The notes under the pieces are model-generated. The model was not told the origin of the DNA. It was given only the letters and a program-made list of their open reading frames with translations, and ran no database searches. From Pycnococcus provasolii (Eukaryota > Chlorophyta > Pseudoscourfieldiophyceae > Pseudoscourfieldiales > Pycnococcaceae), in assembly GCA_938743325.2 (NCBI GenBank), contig OW568902.1, forward strand, positions 124,001 to 188,000: a stretch of 64,000 nucleotides of DNA, in the 5' to 3' direction. A program made the position numbers and the translations under genes. Of this stretch, positions 1 to 11,500 are shown in pieces. Each line of letters begins with the position of its first letter. Positions within the stretch are counted from its first letter, which is position 1.

Positions 1-218
1 GCCGACAATAGGGTGGGTTGCATAAAGTGGGGGAAAGAAACCACCCCCCTAGTCCCCTACTAAAAAGTAGGCTGATAATAACCAGTTCCAAATAAATAAA
101 ATAATAACCCCTGGGGGCGTGCGTTTGGGATCCCCCAAGGGGAAATTTAATCACCCGTCCTTTTGATAACTGCGTCGAGGCTCCAATACTCTCCATGAGG
201 CTCAGTTCAGTTTTAGTT

Positions 219-455
219 CTCAATGACCGCCGTTCTCGGTGACCGCCGTTCTCAGGGACCGCTTTTCTCAGTGACCGCTTTTCTCAGTGACCGCTTTTCT
301 CAGTGACCGCTTTTCTCAGTGACCGCTTTTCTCAGGGACCGCTTTTCTCAGTGACCGCTTTTCTCAGGGACCGCTTTTCTCAGTGACCGCAGGTCTCATC
401 GGTGACCGCCGTTCTCAGTGACCGCTTTTCTCAGTGACAGTGACCGCAGGTCTCC
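219..455. repeat. 16-bp tandem repeat array
   Basis: The unit GTGACCGCTTTTCTCA recurs at a strict 16-bp spacing from about 255 to 398. Two variants occur: GGGACCGC in place of GTGACCGC, and CCGTT or CAGGT in place of CTTTT. Degenerate copies flank the array on both sides. Confidence 0.85.
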
Positions 456-738
456 GTTTCCGAGGGGTCCCTTGAAGACCGGTCGGTGTTACTGTATTAC
501 GGGAAACCTTTGTTAGGATTCCCGGCTTTCCCCACCCCCGGGGATCCGGATCCCCCGTTACCCTAGTTATTATGCCCATTGGTGTGTTCTTTGTCAACTT
601 GGCTCGTTGGCTCGCTCTTTGCTCGCTCTTTCTCTTTCTGCGAGGCAAGCTCGTGTGTTTCTTTCCTCGCACTCGCAGCAATAATTTATATCCCAGAGGG
701 ATCAATTTTATGGGCCGACAAAGCATCCATGGAGCTTA

Positions 739-879
739 AGGGCCGTCCTATGCGTTGGGGAAACCCTCCCCGGGGAAACCGGTTTTCGAGGGCTACGCAT
801 AGGAAGGGCCCATCCGCGACGAACGGGGCCGGGAAACCGGTTTTCCCGGGGGTTTTCGGGCAACGCATAGGACGGCCCT
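739..879. mobile_element. Fold-back / MITE-like element
   Basis: A perfect 19-bp inverted repeat (left arm 739-757, right arm 861-879) bounds 141 bp. A degenerate copy of the right arm lies inside near 790-811, so the unit also holds an internal duplication. There is no coding capacity. I could not establish a target-site duplication. Confidence 0.55.
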
Positions 880-1254
880 AAAGCCTGTTCCTTGCAAGTT
901 GCAAGAAACACTCACAGCTTTCGAACGATATACTGTAGGTAATGTACCGGACTACCGGTACTTATCTTACTTCAGTTGCCGAGTTGCGTGCTGAACGCTC
1001 CCGTTCTATATTCTCGGCCGGTGGTGATGCCAGAACGCCCATCAGAAATCAGAGACAACAGGGTCGTCGGATCGACACAACAAGTCTGGTCTTCTCTCGC
1101 CTCCTTAGACTATCGACTATCGACTATCGTAACTTACCGGGTACAGTAGCGATGATATGGAATAGGGCTTCGAGTACATCCCGACTTATTAAAACCCGAC
1201 ACCCGAAAACAACAATGTACAGTACAGTACGCCCATTTCCAACGGGGCGGACCA

Positions 1255-1290
1255 TTAGGGGTTGGAAGTAGGGGTTTCATTAGGGGTTTA
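1255..1290 (+). promoter_or_regulatory. TTAGGGG boxes upstream of COPB1
   Basis: Three TAGGGGTT-type boxes lie within 36 bp, about 220 bp before the proposed first exon of the coatomer gene. Similar boxes precede four other housekeeping genes in the window. They resemble plant telo-boxes, but a regulatory role is inference. Confidence 0.35.
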
Positions 1291-1508
1291 CTCGTAGGAA
1301 AAAACAAAAACAAGTCGAACCAAACCTCTCCATTATGAAATGCTTTTTTAAACCCCCAAGCTCCTTTGTCCCCGTGAACTCGAGGGACCACTCCTCGGGC
1401 GAAACCCTCATTTTTTTCTGAAGAGTTTTCCTCCCTCGCTGGTCTCGCCGCTGCCCATCATCGGCCCCATCTCGCACTCGGCACGGCTCGGCTTAGCTCG
1501 CATTGACA

Positions 1509-1534
1509 ATGGCTGGAATGGTGCGTTCCTTGTG

Positions 1535-1579
<45 letters not shown>

Positions 1580-4500
1580 GCTTGGTGGCTTTATGTCGTC
1601 TTGGTGGCTTTATGTCATCTGTGGCTGACATGGTGGGGCTTGGTGGCTTGGTGGCTTGGTGGGGCTTGGTGTTGTTATCTACCGATCACACTTAGAGTCG
1701 GAGATGTGTGGCGTCTTGTGTTGGTGGCATCGTCGACGGCAACAACTTTCGGAGGGGGATCGGCGATCGGCGCGTGCGCGGTCTGCCTTCTCGCCCTCCC
1801 CACGCGCGCGTCACCTTACTCCAACACATACACGCAACTCTGATATATCTAGAGCTTGCTCATGAACAACCCAACTAACCACACACACACACACACGCAC
1901 ACACGCACACACCATACAACATCAACCAATACCTTATGTATCATCATGCAGGGTGCAAACACGGGCCCGTCCTCGGTCGTCGAACGGTCGTGCACCATGC
2001 TGGTGCACTTCGACAAAGCGTCCGCGGCGTCGGACATCAAGGAGGCGCTCGAAAGTGGGGACAACGAGGCGAAGGTGCTCGCACTCAAAAAGGCGATCAT
2101 GTGCCTCCTGAACGGCGAGACGCTGCCGCAGCTGTTCATCACAGTCGTCCGATACGTCCTTCCCAGCGACGATCACACCGTGCAGAAACTTCTGCTTCTG
2201 TACCTCGAGATCATCGAAAAGACGGACGCAAACGGAAAGGTGCTGCCAGAGATGATTCTCATCTGCCAAAACCTCAGAAACAACCTCCAGCACCCCAACG
2301 AGTACATCCGAGGGTGCACGCTGCGCTTCCTCTGCCGCATCACCGAGGCGGAGCTACTCGAACCGCTCGTGCCGTCCGTGCTCGCAAACCTCGAGCACAG
2401 GCACTCGTTCGTGCGACGCAACGCCGTTCTCGCCGTCGAAGCCATCTACCGTCTCCCGAACGGCGACATGATGCTCGGAGATGCCGCGGAGATTGTCGAG
2501 AAGTTTCTCAGCACCGAAAGCGACCTGAGCGCACGACGCAACGCATTCAAGATGCTCTGCGCACACTTCCAGGATCGCGCGGTCGAGTACCTCATGTCGA
2601 AGCTCGACCAAATGAGCAACTGGGGAGATATTCTGCAGATGCAGGTGCTCGAACTCATCCGCAAGATGTGCCGCGTCGCGCCGGAATCCAAGGGCAAGTA
2701 CATTAAAATCATCCTCACGCTGCTGCAGAGCCAAAGCGCCGGCGTCGTGTACGAGTGCGCAGGAACGCTCATCTCGCTCTCGTCCGCGCCCACGGCGGTG
2801 CGCGCCGCGGCGAACTGCTACACGCAGCTGCTCATCTCGCAAAGCGACAACAACGTCAAGCTCATCGTCCTCGATCGGCTGCAGGACCTCAAGGAGAAGC
2901 ACCGCGACGTCATGCAGGACAGCCTCATGGACGTGCTTCGCGCGATGGCGTCGCCGTCGATGGACGTGCGCGCCAAGACGCTCGAGCTCGCGCTCGACCT
3001 TGTCACGGGCAAGAACATCGACGAGGCGGTGACCCTGCTGAAGCGCGAGGTGGTGAAGACGCACGCCGCGGCAACCGCGGCGGCGGCGACCGAGACCACC
3101 TCCGCCGACAAGGCGATGCTCGAGTACAGGAGCATGCTCGTCAGCGCAATCCACAAGTGCGCGGTGAAGTTCCCCGACGTTGCGGAGAGCGTCGTCTACA
3201 TCATGATGGACTTCCTGTCCACCGACACAAACTCCATCCCCGCCATTATCGCCGCCGTCACGGGCGGAACGGGGTCCACCGCGTCCGCGGCGTCCGCGGC
3301 TCTCGGAGGTGCGGGCTCGCCGCTCGCATCTATCGTCGGGCTCGGATCGAGCACCGCGGCGGTGGCAGCCGCCGCGGACGTTGCGTACTTCATTCGAGAG
3401 ATTGCTCAGACAAATGCCAAGCTGCGATCGGGCATCGTGAAGCGCCTGCTCGACTCCATGGACACCATCCGGGCAGGTCGCGTCGTGTCCACCGTTCTGT
3501 GGATCATCGGCGAGTACGCCGAGAGCAAGGACGAGGTTGGCGCAGCCATCGCCAAGCTGCGCGAAGGCCTCGGACTGCTGCCGCTGTCCGCACCCGCATC
3601 CGCAGGCAGCATGGCGGTGACTGCGGGCACACCGGGTGCCGCCACGGCTCTGTACGACACGAGAGGAGGTGCGCTGCTGCAGAGCCTCGAGCACTACTCG
3701 GCTTCCGTGAGCGCTGATGCGGATGCAGCCGCATCAACAGCATCGGCAAACGGATCGTCGCCTGCGCCATCGCAAACGGCATCAGCCGGCGCATCCACAA
3801 AACCTGTCGTGCTCGCCGACGGCACGTACGCGAGCCAGGCGGCGGTGTCAGAGGGACCTGACGCGTCGTCGCTCAGTGCCAACGCGGGCGGCGTTGTGCT
3901 GCCAGGCGGCGTCATCGCGCCGGCGTGGGCACATCCAAACTGCCCGCATCTGCGAGCACTGCTGCTCAGCGGGGACTTCTACACCGGCGCGATCGTGTGC
4001 GCTACGTGGACGAAGCTGCTGTTCAAGCTCGTCAAGCTCAACGGCGCGGCGAGGAGCCTGAGCGACGAGGAGATGCGCCGCGTGCTTGGCATGTCGCTGC
4101 TGTACTTCGCCGCCATCCTCAGGCTGGGCGAGAGCGCCGCGTGCTCCAGCCCCATGGACGACGACAGCAGGTCGCGCATCGGCGCGTGCGTGCGCGCCGT
4201 GTCGCTTCTCATGGGATCCAAGGGCTCGGACGACGTTTCAAACCTCGAGGCTGTCTGGGTGGACGAGTGCCGAGCATCGTACGCGCAGATGGTGGACGAG
4301 AAGCGCGCGCGTGCGAAGGAGGAGAGCGACAAGGAGACGCTCAAGCAGACGATGTGCCAGCCCGACGACGTGATTGAGCTGTCGACACACCTCAAGTTCA
4401 ACCAGGCGAAGGGCATGTCTCAGATTGAGTACGAGGATCTCGCACAGCAGGATATTTCCAAGGCGACGGGCTACGATGCCGAGAGCCAGCGCCGGTTGGA

Positions 4501-5356
4501 TGACACGAGGCTGAAGCGCGTGCTGCAGTTGACAGGTTTCTCAGATCCCGTGTACGCCGAGGCGTACGTCACCGTGCACCAGTACGACATCGTGCTTGAC
4601 GTGACAGTGCTCAACCGCACGGCTCACACGATGCAGAACCTCAACCTCGAGCTCGCGACGATGGGTGATTTGAAGCTCGTGGAGCGACCGCAGAACCACA
4701 CGCTCGCACCGCGGACGTCGAAGCACATTCGCGCTAACATCAAGGTTTCGTCGACGGAGACGGGCGTGATCTTCGGCAACATCGTGTACGAGACGACGGC
4801 GCCCGGCGCCGCGACCACGGGAGGGGATGGGCGCAACGTGGTGGTGCTGAACGACATTCACATCGATATCATGGACTACATTCACCCGGCATCGTGCGCA
4901 GACGCGGCATTCCGCAATATGTGGGCGGAGTTCGAGTGGGAGAACAAGGTTGCGGTGAACACGTCGATGACAGACGTGCGCCAGTACCTGAATCACATTG
5001 TGAAGTCGACGAACATGCGATGTCTCACGCCGCATCTTGCGCTGGAGGGTGAGTGCGGCTTCCTGGCGGCGAACCTCTACGCAAAGAGCGTGTTCGGCGA
5101 GGATGCACTCGTGAACGTGAGCGTGGAGCGAAGTCCCACGGACGGCAAATTGAGTGGCTACATCCGCATCCGCAGCAAGACGCAAGGCATTGCACTGTCG
5201 CTCGGCGACAAGATCACGCTGAAACAGCGCGGCTCGGACACCCCGTCGGAGTCCGGAACCGCTGGCGCACCTGCACCAGCCGGGTCGGATTCCGCACCCG
5301 TCGTCGCCACAGCCGCGGCTGCCACGACACCCGCCAACGACGAGGCGGAGGAGTGA
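1509..5356 (+). CDS. COPB1: Coatomer subunit beta (beta-COP)
   Basis: Beta subunit of the COPI coat, which drives Golgi-to-ER and intra-Golgi vesicle budding on Golgi membranes. The product starts with the plant-type N terminus (ERSCTMLVHFDK at residues 13-24) and carries adaptin-like helical repeats to about residue 560. The coatomer-beta C-terminal region lies at about 815-940 (QLTGFSDPVYAEAYV) and the appendage platform at about 975-1100 (DIHIDIMDYI, then MWAEFEWENKV). Two Ala/Gly/Ser-rich inserts near 434-484 and 540-654 explain the length of about 1138 residues against the usual 950 or so. My model joins 1509-1520 (Met-Ala-Gly-Met) to 1952-5356. Donor GTGCGT and acceptor TGCAG keep the frame exactly. 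The alternative is an unspliced start at ATG 1946, which is also in frame and differs by only a few residues. The family call is certain; the 5' exon is likely but unproven. Confidence 0.95.
1521..1951 (+). other. Proposed COPB1 intron with GT and CA tracts
   Basis: A 431-bp interval that starts GTGCGT and ends TGCAG, phase 0. It has a (GT)n tract at 1533-1578 next to the donor and a (CA)n tract at about 1880-1913 next to the acceptor. These are complementary in the transcript. There is no long polypyrimidine run before the acceptor. Confidence 0.6.
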
Positions 5357-5597
5357 GCGTGTACGAAAACAAAAAACGCGCGGGCGAGGCTCTCGCACGA
5401 ATGAAAGAAAAATCGCGTGGACAACATCAAGCAGCATTTTTTTTCGTATTTTCGACTGGTGATGTGTGATGTTGCTTTCCGCGTATTTTGTGTTTGAACA
5501 GAAATCATGGAGAGAGACGAAGTGGGTGCGCCCTAGTGGCGAAAAATTTGTGTTGGGTGAAAATAGTAAAATGGCTATATATAACAAGAACGTGATT

Positions 5598-7145
5598 CTA
5601 GAACGTCTCCGCAAGCTCGCGTAGGCGCTTTCCGCTGCCTCCTGCTAGTATTGTCCACTCGCTCGCCAGTGTCTCGGTTGGAGGTGTGTCGAGCAAGCCA
5701 ATGTCACTGTAGTGTCGCAGCAGATCGCGCGTCTCGCTTGGAGTCAGGCGTGGTATGCTCGCCTGCTCCGCGAAATCCGCAATTCCCCTGCGCGCCTCGG
5801 CGTTGCTGATGTGGCTCGCAAGGCGTGCCGTCTGGCTCCACGCCGCAAGATGGAATACGCAAGGTGCGCCACCCTCAGCGGGGGCATCGGATGCGGTGTA
5901 CGGCGGCGGTCCCGCACCCTCGTGCGCGATGCGCAGTGCCCACGTCGCGCGGCACTGCGACGCCCAAATTGCCTTGTTTTTCCTTTCGTCAAGCTCTTCC
6001 GCGTATTCGTTTCGGCTGCGCACCGGCGCCCCCTTCGTCGCGCCTCGCGCTTCACCGGACAAGGATATAGGTGGGAGTTGCGTTCTGTTGTACGACTCCA
6101 ACGTCTTCGCGAAGAGCGCGTTGTACGCATCTACGGCGAAGAGAACGGGCGCCGTGCTGAGTCGCGGGAGCATAACGCGTAGCCTGATGAGCGCGGCGGT
6201 TGCGTCGCCATGTTCCGCGACTCCCCAGCGCACGAGGCTTCCTAGCGTGGCGACGTCGTCCATGCTGGCTCCGGCGGGAAGTTCGTCGAACGACTCGCCA
6301 AGGAACTCGAAGCGTTCCTTGAATGGCCGGTTCGGTATTGGCATGTCGTCCAGCTGTTCGCCGTGCGCCTGCAGCATATTCTTGAGTATGGTGGTTGCGC
6401 CTTTCGGCGTATCGAAGAACGGCGGAATTTTCTCGCCTTCATCTCCGTAGTCGAACGTCTTGATATCCGAGCCGTTCACGACGAGGGCTGCGTCTGGCAC
6501 GTACATGGCGATCCACCCTTGCGACCTTGCGTGTGCGACTGATAGAGCGACGTTGACCGACTTTCCCACGCCTGCGGATCCTCCGAGCATAAGAGCGGGT
6601 TTCATTAAGCCTGTAGTTCCTTGCGTGGCTGCCTGTTGCATGCGCGTCGTGATATCTTTCGCTGACGTGCGCACGAGTACAGCCGCCTTATCTTGTTGTT
6701 TCGCTTTCGATAACGAACCCAATAGGGACACACTCCCTAAGATCGGCGCGAAAACCGACGAGAGACCAGACGGTTGAGATTTCTGTTGTCCCGAAGGCGC
6801 AACTTCCGGCAAAAACGAACCAAGCTTCTTCTCTGGCTCTGGACCAGAAGACGCCTCCTTAGAAACAACAACATCCTCCACAGATGACTTGACCAACTTT
6901 GTTTTCCCAGAAGACCCTGAAGACGACCCTGAAGACGACGACGACGCACCAACGTCCATCAATGATCCAACAGGCACGAACTCTCCCACAACATTAAATT
7001 CAACCAAAGACAATGAAGAAAACGAAGCCAAAGAAAACGACGCCAATGACGAAGAAGCAGACGAAGCACGCAAAGCACACACACTTCCATACATACATGA
7101 ACTGAGCCTGAGCTTCGAGAGAGACACGTTCGCCATGGCTGCCAT
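5598..7145 (-). CDS. DAP3: Mitochondrial small-subunit ribosomal GTPase DAP3 / mS29
   Basis: A GTP-binding protein of the mitochondrial ribosomal small subunit. The P-loop GGSAGVGKS lies near residues 184-192, followed by the family's IAMYVPDA-like strand and, further on, a Walker-B-like LFAVDAYNALF. Length (515 residues) exceeds the animal protein of about 400 because of a Ser/Glu-rich N-terminal stretch. I chose the ATG at 7145. Upstream codons run through telomere-like repeats, and the following sequence (MAAMANVSLSKLRLSSC) has the basic, Ser-rich look of a mitochondrial presequence. ATG 7136 is equally possible. The gene is tail to tail with COPB1, 241 bp apart. TTAGGG boxes lie 68-97 bp upstream. 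Assignment rests on the P-loop context and colinear motifs. Confidence 0.85.
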   Translation of the reverse strand: MAAMANVSLSKLRLSSCMYGSVCALRASSASSSLASFSLASFSSLSLVEFNVVGEFVPVGSLMDVGASSSSSGSSSGSSGKTKLVKSSVEDVVVSKEASSGPEPEKKLGSFLPEVAPSGQQKSQPSGLSSVFAPILGSVSLLGSLSKAKQQDKAAVLVRTSAKDITTRMQQAATQGTTGLMKPALMLGGSAGVGKSVNVALSVAHARSQGWIAMYVPDAALVVNGSDIKTFDYGDEGEKIPPFFDTPKGATTILKNMLQAHGEQLDDMPIPNRPFKERFEFLGESFDELPAGASMDDVATLGSLVRWGVAEHGDATAALIRLRVMLPRLSTAPVLFAVDAYNALFAKTLESYNRTQLPPISLSGEARGATKGAPVRSRNEYAEELDERKNKAIWASQCRATWALRIAHEGAGPPPYTASDAPAEGGAPCVFHLAAWSQTARLASHISNAEARRGIADFAEQASIPRLTPSETRDLLRHYSDIGLLDTPPTETLASEWTILAGGSGKRLRELAETF

Positions 7146-7212
7146 GGCCGCCGGAGTGGGATCCGGAAAAAAGGGGCGGCGGAGGGGCTGGGCCGTATGT
7201 AATAACCCGAGC

Positions 7213-7242
7213 ACTAACCCTATCACTAACCCTAACCCTAAT
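7213..7242 (-). promoter_or_regulatory. TTAGGG (telo-box-like) cluster upstream of DAP3
   Basis: Four CTAACCCTA-type units lie within 30 bp, directly upstream of the DAP3 start. On the gene strand they read TTAGGGTTAGGGTTAG. In land plants such telo-boxes are typical of promoters of translation genes. A short interstitial telomeric remnant is the alternative. Confidence 0.4.
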
Positions 7243-7569
7243 CACAGGGGGGGAATACCCTAATACATACTACTGTATCGTATCATCGTACGTAGGATCG
7301 TACCCTCTCTCTGGACTCTCGTGGCTGGCTGGTACCAGAAGTTGGCTTGTTGGAAACCGCCCCGGGGGTTTCCTACAGGGACCCTTTGGGCTACTTATAA
7401 AAGGGAGGTATAGAGCTTAGTTAGGGTCGTCTTGTCTTAATTAATTAAGGTAAAACACACACAACAGTTGACAATAATAAGAAACTCCGTACGCGGCACT
7501 ACTTCACAACACCGCGTTCCCACCTACCTTCCTATTCTTGCTGCCTGATTGGCTGATTGGCCTCCGCGC

Positions 7570-7963
7570 TTATCTGGCGGTATCCAGATCATGCAATTCG
7601 TTCCATAGATGCCCATGCGGCGCCGCGTGCTTGCCCAAAGCACCGAGCGCCCTCATAGCTGCATGCCTGACATCTTCATTCGCGTGATGGAGTCGTTCGA
7701 CAATAGCCCCCACGTGCGGCGCCGCGTACTTGCCCAGAGCACGGAGCACCAAGCGCCTTCACAGCCGCAGACCTTACCTTTGCCTTCGCGTGCTGGAGTC
7801 GTTCGACAATAGCCGGCGCGTGCGGCGCCGCGTGCTCGCCCAGAGCACCGAGCGCCTTCTCAGCTCTACGCCTCACGATGTAGTCATCACCAGCTTCGTC
7901 GCCGACACGCCGGGGCACAAAGACACGAGAGCGTCGGTGGTGACTGGTGATCGTCACCGGCAT
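7570..7963 (-). pseudogene. Frameshifted HEAT-repeat gene fragment
   Basis: Reading leftwards from an ATG at 7963, one frame gives a HEAT unit (ALGALGEHAAPHAPAIVERL). Near 7735-7752 the frame must shift by one to continue with the next units (LGKYAAPHVGAIVERL, then RALGALGKHAAPH), which end at a stop at 7570. The break coincides with a near-duplication of TGCTCCG/TGCTCTG that adds about 7 bp relative to the neighbouring unit. The repeat type matches the intact HEAT protein at 33.5-35.6 kb, so this is probably a decayed, truncated relative. A sequencing error at the break is the alternative. Confidence 0.65.
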
Positions 7964-7998
7964 CGTCGCGAGGGTCGCGAGGAGGAGGGGTTGTTAAC

Positions 7999-8053
7999 AT
8001 GTATGTGTACATTACAAGAAATATATAGATGTTCTATAGATATTACGACGATA
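7999..8053. repeat. 55-bp direct repeat, copy 1
   Basis: An AT-rich segment that begins ATGTATGTGTACATT. It recurs without visible change at 8442-8496, 443 bp further on. Confidence 0.85.
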
Positions 8054-8441
8054 TGTCGGGGTTCAGGGTGTTACCGGGGTTTGGAAGTGGAGAGGTGAGG
8101 TCAGAGAATTATGTTAGGGTTAGGGTTACAGGAGGTGGGGGTCCCCAAGGAAGAACCTGATCCAAATGGATCTAACGACAGATGGTTTATGGGGCCCCTT
8201 GGGCAATTGCCCCGCTTTCCCTGGTTGTTCCCTTTCCGGGTGTCACGGTGGTTGTCCTTTCACTACGGTTTTTCTTGTTTACGTTGCTTTTAAGCACGTA
8301 GTAACAAGTTAGTAACAAGGTTTAAGTAAGGTTTGAATAAACAAGAAAATAAAACTAGTTACACGCGCTGACCGTAGCAGCGCACAGGGAAGGAAGGAGG
8401 CAAGGCACACATCAGCAGCTCAAGGCTCGCATCAGCAGCTT

Positions 8442-8496
8442 ATGTATGTGTACATTACAAGAAATATATAGATGTTCTATAGATATTACGACGATA
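8442..8496. repeat. 55-bp direct repeat, copy 2
   Basis: Matches 7999-8053. This copy lies 27 bp beyond the stop codon of the polycystin gene and is probably part of its 3' UTR or downstream region. Confidence 0.85.
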
Positions 8497-8522
8497 CTTA
8501 TACTTATAGTTAGTAGTCATAG

Positions 8523-11500
8523 TTACTCTCCACCACGCATGACGTCCAAAAACCTTTGCACATTGCCTCTCGGCGACGACGATGATGCAAACCTCCTCCT
8601 CCTGCTGCTCATTTCCGCGTTCTCATCCCCCCATGCATTGAACGCCGCAAGCTTATCTGCCCCGCCGAGAATGCTCCTCTCATTGTCGGCGCCGTCGCCA
8701 TCATCATCAGATTTTGCGAACGGCACTCGGCCACGCAGAAGATTCAACAGGATCCCAAACATGCGCCATGGGATATGGGAAAGAGTAACGGCCATACCCT
8801 TGCCAAACCTCCAGGCGTGCTCCACCACATCGCTTTTGCCAGTGCGAAGTCTTCTACGCCGAAATAAGGACGAAGGCAAACAGCTGTTGGCGAAACGTTT
8901 AATTTCAAGCATCATCATCGCCGTCGACGTTTTCGTACGACGAAGCAGCTTCTGCGAGTCCCGCTGATGATCCTTCACATATACTGGCAACGGCTCGCTA
9001 AAATGGATCATATCTCTTGAAACCGCTGACATGCCCTTTGCAGTGTCTCGCGCACGATGGAGAACCGCCGACACAAGTGCATCACCGCTGAGTTGGTCGT
9101 ATTCCGAGCCTGTCGGTGAACCGATATCGTGGACTACGCGGTTTGCTATCTGCAAGATCGCGTCACGCACAACCTGCAGCCTCTTGGCCTCCTGCAGGTG
9201 CTCCGTAATGCTAATCATGCGTGTGTAATCCTCGAAACTGGCGAAACTATACAGCACTTCTTCCATCGCCGATAATTTCCGAATTTGCAGTCTTCTTCCA
9301 CCGCGATTCTTATAATGCTGCAAGGTCAAAGAGAGGGGAGAGACGTGGGATGATTCCTGAAGTGCCCTCGCAGCCCAGAAATTGTCGAACAAACTGCGCA
9401 TCACCTCAGCAAGCGCGGTTGGCCCGAGCACTCCCAGAACAGGCGCGACCAGTTCGTAGCGATTCGTCTGATTCATGCGGAGATATCTTGCCGTGTCGCT
9501 GCGCAGACCATCCTTGCGCACGGTGGAACTTCCCATCAGCAGTACCTCCTCCTCCTCCTCCTCCGTACTACTTCTTCTCTTCGCGACTTGGAAACCTTCA
9601 GCATTCACATCGCCGTGTTTGCTCAGTATCTTCTCTAGATTGACTTTCGCACGCTGCGTCGCCACAATCGTGTGATGCACTCGACGCCATCGTCGTAGAG
9701 ATCCTGCAGCATGGCCCAATGTTTTGCGTTGAATATATCCTCGAACATTTGCCTGGATGACCGTCGCCGCCTTGTTGTCCTCTTCGCCGCCATCGTTTAC
9801 TGCTACTGCTGGCTTGCTGGCAGTAGTACTATCATGCGTTGTGGAGGAGGTTGTCACATCAACTTTTATTTCGCTTATCGAAAGCGCTTTGCTCAAAGCG
9901 CGAGTCAGCTCAGCGCACGACGAGAGTGACCTGGAAGTACTAAAAATAAATTGTTGTCCTTCCCCTGAGAGTGATGTCCACAAGCCACCTGAAGCCGTGT
10001 CAGATTCGTGTGCCAATTCAGTGGTAGCACTCTTCAATGTTGTCATGGATTCATCATCTCCACACTTGGCATCCTCATCATGTGAAATGCTGCTAAACAT
10101 GAATGACTGCAAAGCAGGACCATTTGTCGAAATCGGCCCTTCATGTTGCCCAACGGTAATGGACATTGATGATGGTGGTGGAGGTGATGTGAAACCATCC
10201 CATCTATCATCATCACTCTTTGCTGATGATGTAGCTCTAGAAAAACCGTGAAGATTGCGACAGTCCAACCACTTCCTGTTGGACGAGAAGAAAAATGCTG
10301 CCAACGTCTTGAAGCCAACGGCGTACAGCAGTGCGCTTATGGTATCGCGCGTGCGATCCAAAGCCCCGTGTGTACGCAGGACTCGTCGGGCTAGCTTATC
10401 ATGCGACGTCTCATGACGTGTCTCGTGTTGTCTTTTCGCCCGCTGACGCCGGCGTTCTTCCACGAAATTGTTGTGCAGAATAGCTACCAAGAAATTGGCA
10501 AGGACGAAGATGGCAATGAGCGGATAAGTCACGTGCACGATAGCTACCACAAATCTCTCGGCTTGATTCAATATCGTACCCTGTAGCATACTCACTCCAG
10601 GATTGACTCGACGGCTCAAATTGGAAGACGGGTCGCCAATGTAATACACGGCAAGACTTCCGACAGCTCTGTGAAAACGATCGTACAGGCTGATGCGATC
10701 ACCAATGATGATGTGTAGCGAATACGCACAAAGAACTGTACATAACGTGATCACGCCAATCACTGTGGCAAAATCTGAAAGACCGCGATGTAGCGTGCGC
10801 ATGTACGGGTACATCATAGGAAGACCGAAGAAATGACGAGCGATCATCGACGCAATGCCCAGCAAGATGGGAGCCTGAAGCACGAGGTACCACCCGTTAA
10901 GCAAGCTCATGACATCCACCTTCTCTAGCAGAGCCAAGAAGGCGTCGCGTTCAGACGTATCCGTGGGTAACGTGTGTCTCCACGCTCCCATTGGATAACC
11001 CTCAACGGGAGGCTGAGGAGAGGCACGTCGCTTGGGAAGCAGCATGCGTGCACCTGCCGATCCGTCGCCGTCGTACCAGCGGTAATTTCGCTCGTACGTG
11101 AAGTCGCGCACGTATGCAAAATAGTAGACAAAATGGACGATACTTGCGGCGAGCAGGCAGAGTGGAACGGTAAGCTGCAGCGCTTGCACAGCAATCGACC
11201 ACGCATCTACCATAAAGTGCCGATGCACGACGCGCTGCTGAAGGCGCCGAATGATGGAATCGTGCAGCAGATGGACGAAGCGACGAAAATCACCAATGGA
11301 GCTCGCAAACAGCAAGACTCCCACTGCCGCAACGATCACCTCCACGATGAACAAGCCCAGTCTACGCATTGAGCTATCTCTAAAATAGTCAAACAGAGGC
11401 ACTTTGAAAGCCTCGGTGGTGATTGACATCTTGCCATGCGCATGCAAATGCATTCGAACGCGGAAGTCGACGAGGACGTCAAGCGGCTTATTATGAAAAA

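Larger units (their letters stand above)
1..1508. other. Intergenic, repeat-rich
   Basis: I see no convincing gene here. Open frames are short, and most start at non-ATG codons. The stretch holds a 16-bp tandem array, a fold-back element and a cluster of TTAGGGG boxes close to the coatomer gene; each is listed separately. Confidence 0.6.
7146..8522. other. Intergenic region with pseudogene and duplicated segment
   Basis: Between DAP3 and the polycystin gene there are telo-box-like repeats, a TATAAAAG motif at 7396-7403, a broken HEAT-repeat gene and two copies of a 55-bp segment. A further GGGTTAGGGTTA run lies near 8113-8126. No intact gene was found. Confidence 0.55.

Noticed and set aside
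219-455. CRISPR-like array
   Set aside because: Repeats are contiguous 16-bp units without unique spacers, in a eukaryotic genome.
2354-3694. Minus-strand ORF of 446 codons inside COPB1
   Set aside because: Antisense frame of a strongly conserved gene; Arg/Val/His-rich with no domain.
7205-7260. Chromosome end (telomere)
   Set aside because: Only a few units, flanked on both sides by genes, so interstitial.
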